Origin: JAHBVH01 sp034432375
GTDB lineage: Bacteria > Chloroflexota > Anaerolineae > Caldilineales > Caldilineaceae
Length of the DNA: 64,000 nucleotides
Reading direction: 5' to 3'
Assembly (NCBI GenBank): GCA_034432375.1
Contig: DAOUCA010000164.1
Coordinates: forward strand, 1 to 64,000
Below are positions 34,878-43,355 of the stretch, piece by piece (position 1 is the first letter of the stretch; each line of letters begins with the position of its first letter). The notes below the pieces were generated by a model. It was given only the letters and a program-made list of their open reading frames with translations, searched no databases and had not been told where the DNA came from. A program made the translations under genes and the position numbers.

Positions 34878-36005
34878 CTACGGAATAGGCTGACGCTGAT
34901 AAATCTTAATTTCCTGTGGGTGGTCATTCCATTGCGTAGCATCGCCACCGGGAGGGTTGGGAATATGAAGCGCATGCCCGGCATTCATCGGAATCGTGTG
35001 CGCGACCGCTACATCGGTGAGGTTAGCAGTGCCGTTTAAATCATCCTGAAAGGTAGGATCCCCAGCAACATCAAGATAATGATTGACCTTTTTGCAATCT
35101 GTTTTTGAACCACCGTACGCATAGCCGTCGGTACGGAGGATATAGCCATTGGGCACCGCTGCAACTGAGCCAGTGATCACGCCCATACCGCCAGCGGTTA
35201 ACAAATGCAACTTGATCGCGCTGATCGGATTTTGGTTCACGACATGTTTGACAACACGAACATCATACTGTCCCGGGCCGGGCGGGCGATAGCCATGTTC
35301 CAGACAGATATCCAAGCCACAATTTATCCCCCCTACCGTAAAGATATGTTTTGCTTTCTTGGCTTGCGATTGGTACTTCGGCCACATCTCATTGGTTGAT
35401 TTTTTGAAGGGATCGTCGGGAGCCGTGCCGCCATGGCGGCCAGTCGGAATACCGTCAATCGAAGAAGCAACAGCCTTCTCAACCACACGCGAGAAGACGA
35501 GCAAATCGTCCCCATGCGCGGGCAGATAAATGGCAGAGTTGAAATATACATCCATTAGAATAGGGGTGTTCAAACGTTTGGGCGACGTTTGATCCCATTT
35601 CCACATAATTGTTCCTGGAATGGTCAACCAATGCTTGAAACGCAGATCAGCCAACAGTGTTGATCGCAACACATCCTTGATGGCTTGATATTGTGTGTAA
35701 GTATAGGAAAATTCTGCGTTATCCGGTCGAAAATAAAATTCAGGGGCCATAAATATCTTTAGCGTCTGGTTGTTATCCCCCGCCTGCACCAAATTTTGCG
35801 CCTCACTCATCGCGCGGACGAAGCGGTTGATACGATTGGTGGCATCGGCCCCCAAAGCCGCGACATTGCCTCTTAAGGGGGGCACTGGCGCGGCAACTGC
35901 TGAGGTGGTAGGAATTCCGTAGATGACATTTCCATTGGGGTAAAGCGCGGTTCTTGTTACCGTCGGCACCTGATAAGCTATATATTGGAAATGGGTATAT
36001 GGCAT
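34878..36005 (-). CDS. Nitrilase-superfamily (carbon-nitrogen hydrolase-like) protein
   Basis: The 375-aa protein shows the three catalytic stations of the nitrilase fold: Glu89 in FMAPEFYF, Lys177 in LLVFSRVVEKAV after a YFNSAIYLP strand, and Cys234 in GGINCGLDICLEHG. This matches the E-K-C triad that hydrolyses or transfers amides and nitriles. The overall length is larger than the usual 270-330 aa, with inserts at about residues 30-50 and 183-212, so it is a divergent member. The ATG at 36005 has AGGAG eight bases upstream; an upstream ATG at 36038 is possible. Its place among prenyl and flavin enzymes suggests amide chemistry on the cluster's product. Confidence 0.65.
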   Translation of the reverse strand: MPYTHFQYIAYQVPTVTRTALYPNGNVIYGIPTTSAVAAPVPPLRGNVAALGADATNRINRFVRAMSEAQNLVQAGDNNQTLKIFMAPEFYFRPDNAEFSYTYTQYQAIKDVLRSTLLADLRFKHWLTIPGTIMWKWDQTSPKRLNTPILMDVYFNSAIYLPAHGDDLLVFSRVVEKAVASSIDGIPTGRHGGTAPDDPFKKSTNEMWPKYQSQAKKAKHIFTVGGINCGLDICLEHGYRPPGPGQYDVRVVKHVVNQNPISAIKLHLLTAGGMGVITGSVAAVPNGYILRTDGYAYGGSKTDCKKVNHYLDVAGDPTFQDDLNGTANLTDVAVAHTIPMNAGHALHIPNPPGGDATQWNDHPQEIKIYQRQPIP

Positions 36006-36045
36006 TCTAGTTACTCCTGGGAAAAGGCTCTGAGACATGGTCCTC

Positions 36046-36327
36046 TCATGACCGGATCTCGTAAACCGGATAAACTTCCGTCTCAACCAGTTGGACACCG
36101 GCTTTTTGGAAAGCAGGTTTGAGCGTTTCGCTGAACGCCGCCAACGCCGCCGCCGATTCCCAGACTTCGACGATAAACCAACCTTCACCACCTTTGTTGG
36201 CCGCGACGTGGTAGAGACGCCCAGATGGATCGATCTGGCCATTGGCGGTTAATGTCGCGACAATGTTGTCATATTCTGCTTGTGACATCCCGGCTAAATC
36301 AAATGCTGCCACGATTTTTTCTGACAT
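36046..36327 (-). CDS. Small ABM-fold (monooxygenase-like dimeric barrel) protein
   Basis: The 93-aa protein has the size and pattern of the antibiotic-biosynthesis-monooxygenase fold: a first strand KIVAAFDL, a helix with AEYDNIVATL, the segment GRLYHVAANKGGEGWFIVEV, then WESAAALAAFSETLKPAF and a last strand ETEVYPVYEI. Members oxidise aromatic intermediates without a cofactor or serve as stress proteins. AAGGAG lies eight bases upstream. It is 40 bp upstream of the nitrilase-like gene and likely in the same transcript. Confidence 0.75.
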   Translation of the reverse strand: MSEKIVAAFDLAGMSQAEYDNIVATLTANGQIDPSGRLYHVAANKGGEGWFIVEVWESAAALAAFSETLKPAFQKAGVQLVETEVYPVYEIRS

Positions 36328-36408
36328 GTGTTCGCTCCTTTGTTGAAAATATCTCGCCAACGTTCATTGAAGGCGCTCTCACGTAGATAATTTAACTTTT
36401 GAAACGGC

Positions 36409-38097
36409 CTAACGATCAAGACGAGAGCCAATGCCCAGGCGGGTTGCTTGGGTAACCTGTTGGCTGATAGTGGCCAAATCCTTTTGCAGGGCGTCGTTAA
36501 TCTGGCCAATCATATCCCGTTTAATATCGGGTGTGTTGATAGCTTGGTTGATGATAGCCTCGAACGCCGAATCGATGTTGAGCGTAATCGTCATATTGTT
36601 TGGTTCGATATCGATCGACAAACTGGTTAAGATGATACTCAGTTCATCCACGTTCCTGCCGCCCGTGACCATTTCAAAGCGCACGCGCGTCGCTTGCAGG
36701 CTCAGGGTAAAAGAGCCGGTCAACGCAGCCATGCCTATCGGCGTCAATGTAAAGTTGCCGTTGCCGCGAACCGGGGGCGGCGGAATCGTTCGCCCCCCGC
36801 TGCCATCCAGTTTGGCAGCCTCTGCCCCAATCAGGACGACCCCCTGGAACGAGGATCTGATCTCGCCATCGACTTCAATCTCATTAAAGTGTGCTTCATC
36901 GCTCTCGGAAGCAATATTGGCCACACCGACAAAATTGATTCCTTGCAATTGGATATTGGTAAACGGCATCCCCATAATCCGCTGATCAGGGAGGTCGATG
37001 CGATCAATATGAAACGGCTCAAGCCGAGGATCATCAATGTTGACCAAGACTTTGGGTAAATAGAATTCGCTAGCTGGATTGTTCAAGGACGCCTGGATTC
37101 GTTGGTAGAGATAAATATCAACCGGGTTGCTGATCCCTGGTCCAATTTGCGCAGGAGTTAGGGTCGGAAGCGCGCCGGGAACGGTACCCATGATATCATC
37201 GAGCGCATGGGTGAGCTGACCGGTGAGTAAACGCGAAAGCGTTGCTAGCTCACTCTCTTTGTTCAGGGCTTGATTCAAATTATCAAAAATTCCCGTCCGC
37301 CCCTCTGTGCTGGTTATGGCGTTGGTAGCGGCTGCAATCCAAAATGGCTCTACACCATCCATTTCAGTATCAATTGTCAATCCACCGTCAGGGATACGCA
37401 GCAACGGGTCCGCGTCCACGGTGCTGCCGCGGACATGTAACTGCGTAATTTTCACTTGAAGGATTGGTGCTTGTTCGCTGCTCGCGACCAGGATGTCGAG
37501 TTCCGCGTCAACAAAGGTATCTGTAAAATTGATCAGAAACGTACCGTTGCCATCCGCACTATAGCGCCCACCTGCCACCTCGGCACATTGCGTTGGGTTC
37601 GCGACCTTCTTGTCAGCCAGGCATAAACACTCCAACAGCTTGTAATCGCCAATGATCGACAGCCGATCCGTTACAAGCGTTTCGTCGTAGTAGCCGAATT
37701 GAAAAGTAATTGTTGTCTGGTACCCTCGGTTTGAAGATTTAACCGGCGGCTTGCCATCAAGCCAGACATTCTGTAAGCCCATAACGGTAAGTTGGGGAAA
37801 GGATAGCTTTGGATACGGCTCGTCCGGGCAATTCATCGGCTTATAGAGTTTTGCCTTGGCTCGGTCCATAAAGACCAACACAAGATTCGCTTGATTCACA
37901 ATATTGGTGGTGATAATCGTCGCTTCGTCCCCTTTGATCTCACCCATCTGCCAATCATGTTCTGTAAGTGGTAACAACTTGCCTGCGCCATCCGGATCAT
38001 CGGCATTTTCAAGTGCATTTGGCAGCCAATAGCGATCATTCGTCGGATCATTGGCGCGGTCCCGCATTGAATTAAACAAAAACGTAAAAAAGTACAT
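36409..38097 (-). CDS. Unknown 562-aa protein, possible lipid-binding fold
   Basis: Not recognised. No signal peptide. The first 200 residues have an all-beta look (LSFPQLTVMGLQNVWLDG, TITFQFGYYDETLVTDRL) with a Cys-containing loop LLECLCLADKKVANPTQCAE. The C-terminal half contains beta-strands (TLTPIGMAALTGSFTLSLQ) followed by a long helix (SAFEAIINQAINTPDIK...LQKDLATISQQV) that resembles the layout of TULIP/BPI-like proteins. This is inference only. GAGAGGAAG precedes the ATG. Confidence 0.65.
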   Translation of the reverse strand: MYFFTFLFNSMRDRANDPTNDRYWLPNALENADDPDGAGKLLPLTEHDWQMGEIKGDEATIITTNIVNQANLVLVFMDRAKAKLYKPMNCPDEPYPKLSFPQLTVMGLQNVWLDGKPPVKSSNRGYQTTITFQFGYYDETLVTDRLSIIGDYKLLECLCLADKKVANPTQCAEVAGGRYSADGNGTFLINFTDTFVDAELDILVASSEQAPILQVKITQLHVRGSTVDADPLLRIPDGGLTIDTEMDGVEPFWIAAATNAITSTEGRTGIFDNLNQALNKESELATLSRLLTGQLTHALDDIMGTVPGALPTLTPAQIGPGISNPVDIYLYQRIQASLNNPASEFYLPKVLVNIDDPRLEPFHIDRIDLPDQRIMGMPFTNIQLQGINFVGVANIASESDEAHFNEIEVDGEIRSSFQGVVLIGAEAAKLDGSGGRTIPPPPVRGNGNFTLTPIGMAALTGSFTLSLQATRVRFEMVTGGRNVDELSIILTSLSIDIEPNNMTITLNIDSAFEAIINQAINTPDIKRDMIGQINDALQKDLATISQQVTQATRLGIGSRLDR

Positions 38098-38249
38098 ACG
38101 CTTCCTCTCGATAGTTTTATAGGCAAGCCAAGTTCAAAACCGGAGTTTCTCTGATTGATTGGGCAACCTGTTGCATGGGAGAGCGGCACCATCCGTCGCC
38201 AGGGAAAACTTGGGTTTTTAGTATGGCAGTGGCACAAACAGTGGGCGCG

Positions 38250-39326
38250 TCAGAAACTCCGGTTGACCACATAAAAGGCTATCTCTTCGAGTGCAGCCCG
38301 GTACCGATTGTGCGGAAAGGGTTGCAGATACTCAAGCGCGTCGAGAATTTGCAATCGGGCATCAGCATAGGCACGGACGAACCCTTGCGTTCGTTTGATG
38401 CTATCTATCCCCAACGCAATCTCATCCGTCGTAACGTTGGCCCCACGCACAATCTGGCTTACCAAATGATCAGGGCCAAGCTCTTCCATGGCATAGATAA
38501 TAGGCAGCGACAAACGTCGCTGCAGCAGATCGGTGCCGCGTACTTTGCCAGCATCTGTATCCTGTTGGACAATATCCAATAGATCATCCATAATCTGGAA
38601 GCCCCGCCCTACGCGCCGACCATAGAAGCCAATACGGCGTGCTTCTTTCGTCCGACCTTCCACCAAAGCAATACCAGATTCGCAGGCCAATCCAAACATG
38701 ATTGCTGTCTTACGTTCAATCGTTTCAAAGTAGCGCGCGCGCAGAACTGCTGGTTTCCAATTCGGATCCGTGTTCAATTCATCCAATTCGCCGCAGCAGA
38801 TACGAAAAGCAGTATCGAGCACGAGCTTGACCAACTCCATATCTTGCGCAGTTTCGATCGCATCAACAAACCCACGGATCGCCTGGACAAACTGTAGATC
38901 TCCGATCAAGATGGCGGTATTGGTGCCGCGCGAGGCATTCACGGATCGAAGTCCGCGGCGCAGCAGGGCATCGTCGATGATATCATCATGGATTAACGTA
39001 GCCACATGCAGCATTTCGAGCGAGACTGCTCCTTGGATCACCTTTTCCGGCAAAAAACCATCGCCATACAGAAGGCGGGCCGACAACAAAAGCAGGATCG
39101 GGCGGACCTTTTTGCCGCGCTGATAAATATCATACTCTGTCTCCGTCAGATAATTTTCTTGTGGTTTCAGCGCTTTCGCCAACGTGTCGCGAAAGCGAGC
39201 CATATCATCGGCAAGTAGCTCGACCAAGATTCGATCAAATGGACTCTCGGCCTTTGTCGCAGAAATCTTTAAACGGCTAATGCGCTGCTCGAGTCCATCA
39301 GGATTTGGATCCGCCCCCATCTGCAT
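38250..39326 (-). CDS. Polyprenyl (trans-isoprenyl) diphosphate synthase
   Basis: The 358-aa enzyme has both aspartate-rich motifs, HDDIIDD (Asp114-Asp119) and DDLLD (247-251), as well as the GKKVRP substrate-binding segment (71-76). It condenses isopentenyl diphosphate with allylic diphosphates to build geranylgeranyl or longer chains. The residues before the first motif (VSLEMLHVAT) include no large aromatic at the usual gate, so the chain may be long. A nearby ABM and flavin oxidase suggest a prenylated product rather than housekeeping quinone synthesis, but a housekeeping role is possible. The last residues overlap an inverted repeat (38139-38150 with 38252-38263). Confidence 0.9.
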   Translation of the reverse strand: MQMGADPNPDGLEQRISRLKISATKAESPFDRILVELLADDMARFRDTLAKALKPQENYLTETEYDIYQRGKKVRPILLLLSARLLYGDGFLPEKVIQGAVSLEMLHVATLIHDDIIDDALLRRGLRSVNASRGTNTAILIGDLQFVQAIRGFVDAIETAQDMELVKLVLDTAFRICCGELDELNTDPNWKPAVLRARYFETIERKTAIMFGLACESGIALVEGRTKEARRIGFYGRRVGRGFQIMDDLLDIVQQDTDAGKVRGTDLLQRRLSLPIIYAMEELGPDHLVSQIVRGANVTTDEIALGIDSIKRTQGFVRAYADARLQILDALEYLQPFPHNRYRAALEEIAFYVVNRSF

Positions 39327-39373
39327 CTAATAACCTCATCACATCTTGATCTTGTACTTCTTCATTAATAGGG

Positions 39374-40843
39374 CTACGCCTGCAAAACTTGATCAAATAT
39401 TTTGGCCAATGACGTTGAAATAGCATCTTTCAGACGGTCGGCAATCTGATCATGCAGCAAGCTGCGGATGAAGTAGACCTCTGCCAACCGTTCACGGGCC
39501 ACACAGCCGGCTGTCCCTATCCACGATGAGTCATCGATATCAAAATCGAAGGCAGGTAAGATAACGTGTACCTTGGTAACGTGTACCCGCGGTGCATTCG
39601 TTTCGGTGTCGCCGGTCAATTCGATCTCAACCTCGGCTTGGTGAATGTGAGCAGCACAGCGACCGTGCCAAAGCAATTGCGTGACCATCTTGGCGGCCGT
39701 GGCCTGCGCTCGGATAAATCCTTGAATTAAACGGCGTACCTGAAGCCGATCCGCTTCATCAAGCACCAATGTGCCCGGATAACTCCCTTCCTCAGCACCA
39801 CCATCCGCCATCCCTTGGATCAGAGCACCTTGGAGATCGGCAACGGTCGCTTCACGCGTCTCACCCGAATGTTCAGCCACACTTTGGTAGACAGTTTCGC
39901 GCTTCATCTCGGTTATCCGATCTTTGGAATTACCGGTTGAGTCACCTACTGTCGTGCCGAAGGTTAATGCAGTCAAGGCCGCTTTTGTATATTTACTGTC
40001 ATTATCAGGCGGTTTGAAAAGATTAAAACTTGGATCCTGCATGGCAGTGCTAACCGCGACGTTGAGCTGTTGGGTGAAGGCATTCTGATTGTAGGTCATT
40101 TGGCTACCATCAGCTTTCGTATACCGTTTGCTGGCCTGGTTGATCGGGGTGTCGGCATTTCCATCATCATTGGTTGCTTCATGGGTATCCTTCGCCATCT
40201 CCGATGTTATCCCGCCCGCTCGCCAATTATCGCGGAGCGTACTAGCCAACAATTTGCTCTGCTCATCATCCCTCCCTCTAAATGCCTCATTGTAAATTTC
40301 GTTATGTTCGTCATATTGGGCCATAAGTGTGCCACCGTTTTTTGTTTGGTAGAGACGCTCACGCTGTCGCCGTGCATTGTTCAGGTACTCTTCCCGAGTC
40401 ATTTCATCGACGCTACTACTCGCTTCGTCTTCAGCACCGGCGGCCAAGGGGAGAGTAGCACTGGTCGGCAAATCCATCAGATCGCCCGCTGTATCCATTG
40501 TAATCTTCGGATCATACTTGGCCTCAAGGGCATAGCATCCTTCAATTGTAAGCGGCCCCAGACTAAATTTTAGCCGCATCCGGTCTTCATCAATCTCAAT
40601 CTGTTGAGAATCGGCTTCAATTCTAGAGGTACCTAAGCTCTGTAGCTCGACAATACGAAAGCTCAGTAAGCCCGTTTCATACTCATGATCGGGGGGCATT
40701 TCTACGGCACGAGCCAATGGACAGGCCGGCGTTCCCCCCAACTCAATCGTATCCGGTAGATGTTGGCTGATGATATTGGTGTTGTTCAGAGCGGTTTCCC
40801 ATACTTGTTGCCAATTGAAAAACGCAGTTTTCTCTCGCTGCAT
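39374..40843 (-). CDS. Unknown 489-aa protein
   Basis: Not recognised. It has a beta-rich N-terminal part (SFRIVELQSLGTSRIEADS, RMRLKFSLGPLTIEGCYAL), a long hydrophilic helical middle (about residues 140-330, rich in Glu, Arg, Asn and Thr) and a beta/helix C-terminus (EVEIELTGDTETNAPRVHV, then SLLHDQIADRLKDAISTSL). The last part is like the C-terminal helix of the 562-aa neighbour. No signal peptide. The ATG at 40843 has GGAGG about ten bases upstream and is favoured over 40867, which lacks a ribosome site. Confidence 0.65.
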   Translation of the reverse strand: MQREKTAFFNWQQVWETALNNTNIISQHLPDTIELGGTPACPLARAVEMPPDHEYETGLLSFRIVELQSLGTSRIEADSQQIEIDEDRMRLKFSLGPLTIEGCYALEAKYDPKITMDTAGDLMDLPTSATLPLAAGAEDEASSSVDEMTREEYLNNARRQRERLYQTKNGGTLMAQYDEHNEIYNEAFRGRDDEQSKLLASTLRDNWRAGGITSEMAKDTHEATNDDGNADTPINQASKRYTKADGSQMTYNQNAFTQQLNVAVSTAMQDPSFNLFKPPDNDSKYTKAALTALTFGTTVGDSTGNSKDRITEMKRETVYQSVAEHSGETREATVADLQGALIQGMADGGAEEGSYPGTLVLDEADRLQVRRLIQGFIRAQATAAKMVTQLLWHGRCAAHIHQAEVEIELTGDTETNAPRVHVTKVHVILPAFDFDIDDSSWIGTAGCVARERLAEVYFIRSLLHDQIADRLKDAISTSLAKIFDQVLQA

Positions 40844-40980
40844 ATGATTTATGCCTCCATAGTTCATGGGATCTGCCAGACCAAAGACCGCAAATGAAGA
40901 GCAGCGCCGTTAAGCACCCACAGGATGAGAAATGGGCGCAGGCAACTTAAATCGATCGTTTGGTGAGGCGATGGGCCGAT

Positions 40981-41367
40981 CTAACTGATATCCAGCGAAC
41001 CGCTGATCTTAAGCATTCCATTATAGTTTGATAAATTTAGATTGCTAGGGGTCAACGTTATCTGAACGCCTTCAACAGTAAGAGACTGAGACTCAATTTT
41101 CGCCACATCAAAGGTGGGACCTTCTTGAATAATGCTTGTTACAGCAGCGCTCATGGTGAGTGTAACTGCATTCATTACCGGAGTGGCAAAGGTGGATATG
41201 ATACCCGTCAATACATTGCCGCTATAATTCGGGGTCAAGGCAATGGTAACAGTGGGCACATCGATCACCGATACTCTCAACTGTGTTCCCCTGGTCGATA
41301 GTCTGAGTGGGACCGTTGGCGTAGATGGCATCAGGTGTACATCATAACTCACGCCGATATCTGACAT
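40981..41367 (-). CDS. Small 128-aa cluster protein, copy A
   Basis: Not recognised beyond its paralogue at 42859. Both are 128 aa, begin with a YDV(H/T)(L/I) strand, keep TQL.....D(V/I)P(T/S)VT near residues 27-40, and end with EG(P/Q)TFDVAKI and P.NL.LSNY.G.L. All-beta with one central hydrophobic helix (about residues 48-75). No signal peptide. AAGGAG lies seven to eight bases upstream. It follows an approx. 327-aa protein gene, as copy B follows an approx. 312-aa protein gene. Confidence 0.7.
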   Translation of the reverse strand: MSDIGVSYDVHLMPSTPTVPLRLSTRGTQLRVSVIDVPTVTIALTPNYSGNVLTGIISTFATPVMNAVTLTMSAAVTSIIQEGPTFDVAKIESQSLTVEGVQITLTPSNLNLSNYNGMLKISGSLDIS

Positions 41368-41530
41368 TTTTGACTCCTTTTTGAGCGAACAGCCATTCAT
41401 TGGGCCGAATCGTGATAGTGTGCAGAAAGAGATCTTATAGACAACTTATCTAAAAGTCATACAATTGTAGTTATTTTTACAGGAGACAACCTGGATAGCT
41501 TTTCAGGGGTTTACCGATAAGGAAGCTGTT

Positions 41531-42514
41531 CTACCAGCCACTAAAGATATTCTTGATAGCTTTTCCGGTTTCCTCGGCGGCATCGACAATCCCACCACCA
41601 ATCACGTTCCCGGCGTCGACAATACCACCAACAATCCCCCCGAGCACATTGACACCGGCAGATGCCGACAAGCCGAAAGACATCGTACAATTCAAAATAG
41701 TCGGGTCGCTCGTCGCACTCACATTGACCCGTCCCACTCGACCCCAAACGCGATATTCAGCACTAAAGCCGCTCCCACCTTCGCTGCCCGTCTGGTTAAA
41801 ATCTTTCCCTTCCACAAAACGCTCTGCACCTCTGTTGGCTGCCTCTTCAAGCAATCTGCGGCTGGTCAGGATAAAATTAGAATCGCTTGGCCACTGGCTG
41901 TCCGCAACCAGGGGTGCATCGCGATAGCTCAGGTTAAAGGCAACAATGAGCTTACCATTGCTGATGGCAATAGCGGGGGCGGTTAAAGATACCCCTTCAA
42001 ATGTTGGTGGCGCAACATTGATATTAGAGAGCATAGAGTTAACTGTTGCCAACACTTTGGGAATGATCACAGCCCGGTAAAAGAACTGATCGAAAGGGGT
42101 CGCGCGGGTGAGATCAGGAATCATCAGCCCTAACGGACTAACCGATAGGCGGGTACCACTGATCTGCGCCGCACAGAGTGCCGTAACATCAATCGTATCA
42201 CTTTTGGCACTACCAAGCGCTGTGATGGAAACAGTCAAGCGCGGTAGATGGACAAGGAACGCATTCTGTTGCGGCGCAGTCGCACCACCATCGGCCTTAA
42301 CCGCCTGGCTCCATTCGGCACTGTTGGGCGGGCGAAATTCAACTTGAGGAGCACTTTGAATATCCCAACTACCGCTACCGCTCACGCCTTGGAACTCCTG
42401 CGCTTCGCTGCCTTGGAACAAACGCGAACGGAGGTCGCTGCGGCCATGGAGTTGCGCAACCGCTCGATTCGCCACAGAGGCATCCATACCAAGAATTAAG
42501 TCAAGATCATTCAT
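41531..42514 (-). CDS. 327-aa cluster protein, copy A (possible TULIP/P47-like)
   Basis: A paralogue of the 312-aa protein at 43356. Shared features are an N-terminal helix with LDLILGMDASVANRAVAQLH / YDIAIGLDHAVLEKAVAHLY, then FQG(S/T)E, QNAF, a middle helix (AVIIPKVLATVNSML), LTAPAIAIS..KLIVAF, WP.D..F, and a C-terminal strand pair around SDPTI. Strand-helix-strand organisation with long hydrophobic alternation recalls P47/OrfX and BPI-type lipid-binding proteins. This is an inference from pattern, not a match. The C-terminus has a Gly/Val-rich tail (GGIVGGIVDAGNVIGGGIVD). AAAGGG lies six bases upstream of the ATG. Confidence 0.65.
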   Translation of the reverse strand: MNDLDLILGMDASVANRAVAQLHGRSDLRSRLFQGSEAQEFQGVSGSGSWDIQSAPQVEFRPPNSAEWSQAVKADGGATAPQQNAFLVHLPRLTVSITALGSAKSDTIDVTALCAAQISGTRLSVSPLGLMIPDLTRATPFDQFFYRAVIIPKVLATVNSMLSNINVAPPTFEGVSLTAPAIAISNGKLIVAFNLSYRDAPLVADSQWPSDSNFILTSRRLLEEAANRGAERFVEGKDFNQTGSEGGSGFSAEYRVWGRVGRVNVSATSDPTILNCTMSFGLSASAGVNVLGGIVGGIVDAGNVIGGGIVDAAEETGKAIKNIFSGW

Positions 42515-42583
42515 ACCAACACCCTTTCTTTCAGGATAAACACGAAAGCGGATAAATCCGTTTTTTGCAAATGCCAATCGATT

Positions 42584-42862
42584 CTAGTACAGTGTTACTC
42601 AAGTTTTGCTAGTTTAGAGGCATACTGTCATTCCGATGTATAGCGAGGAATCTCTGCTGACACCCCGGAAGATTCTTCGCAAAAAGCGCGCAGCATGACA
42701 AGTCTGACAGTTTAGCGCTGGTTGAGTAGCAAAGCGTATCGAAACCAAGCGGGTCGCTCGCGCACGCTGGATTCGATACGGCAAAAAGCAGCCTGCTGGG
42801 TGCCCATCGGGCGCAGCTATACACCAGCGCGCTATTGGTCTATTTAGGCCGCGGTGTACTAG
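42584..42862. repeat. 279-bp element with TAGTACA terminal repeats
   Basis: The ends are CTAGTACAGTG (42584-42594) and GGTGTACTAG (42853-42862). The left end continues TTACTCAAGTTTTG, shared with the element at 27446. Inside are CATTCCGATGTATAGCGAGGAA and tgggtgcccatcgggcgc, typical of intergenic debris. The right end contains the stop codon of the downstream 128-aa gene (minus strand TAG at 42859-42861). The element separates the two duplicated gene pairs. Confidence 0.6.
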
Positions 42863-43245
42863 GCAAAATCGACATCCCCCATCAGTAGCAACTTACCCTG
42901 ATAGTTGGACAAACTCAGATTATTGGGTTTCAGGGTGACATGAACGGGATCATAGTCGATGGCAATTTCCGGGATCTTTGCTACGTCGAATGTTTGCCCT
43001 TCCCCAATACTCTCTATAATTTCCCCGGCCACGGTATGCCCCAACAGCTCGGCCAAAGGCCAAACCAGCCCAGACATGATCTTTTCACCAATACTGCTAT
43101 CATCCGCAGGTTTGAAATCAACGGTCACGCTAGGGATATCTTTGATCTCCGCTTTCAGTTGCGTCGCGGCAACATCAATCGACACCTGTACTTTTACTAC
43201 CACCGGGGTCGGATGGATGGTAACGTCGTAATTGACTCCACTCAT
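42859..43245 (-). CDS. Small 128-aa cluster protein, copy B
   Basis: A paralogue of the 128-aa protein at 40981. It opens MSGVNYDVTIHPTPVVVKV and ends EGQTFDVAKIPEIAIDYDPV then PNNLSLSNYQGKL. It has the same size and same strand pattern, with no signal peptide. AAGGAG lies six bases upstream. Its stop codon is inside the end of a repeat element, so the original C-terminus may have been trimmed or replaced, although the length matches copy A exactly. The function is unknown; a small partner of the 312-aa protein is likely because the pair occurs twice. Confidence 0.7.
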   Translation of the reverse strand: MSGVNYDVTIHPTPVVVKVQVSIDVAATQLKAEIKDIPSVTVDFKPADDSSIGEKIMSGLVWPLAELLGHTVAGEIIESIGEGQTFDVAKIPEIAIDYDPVHVTLKPNNLSLSNYQGKLLLMGDVDFA

Positions 43246-43355
43246 AGCTTACTCCTTGGGCTGATTTGTCATGCTACGCAGGGTATTGTTTGCACACTTT
43301 CGTCTGACGAGCGAATGACAAATCGTGAACGACTGAATTCAGAACACGACCTGCT

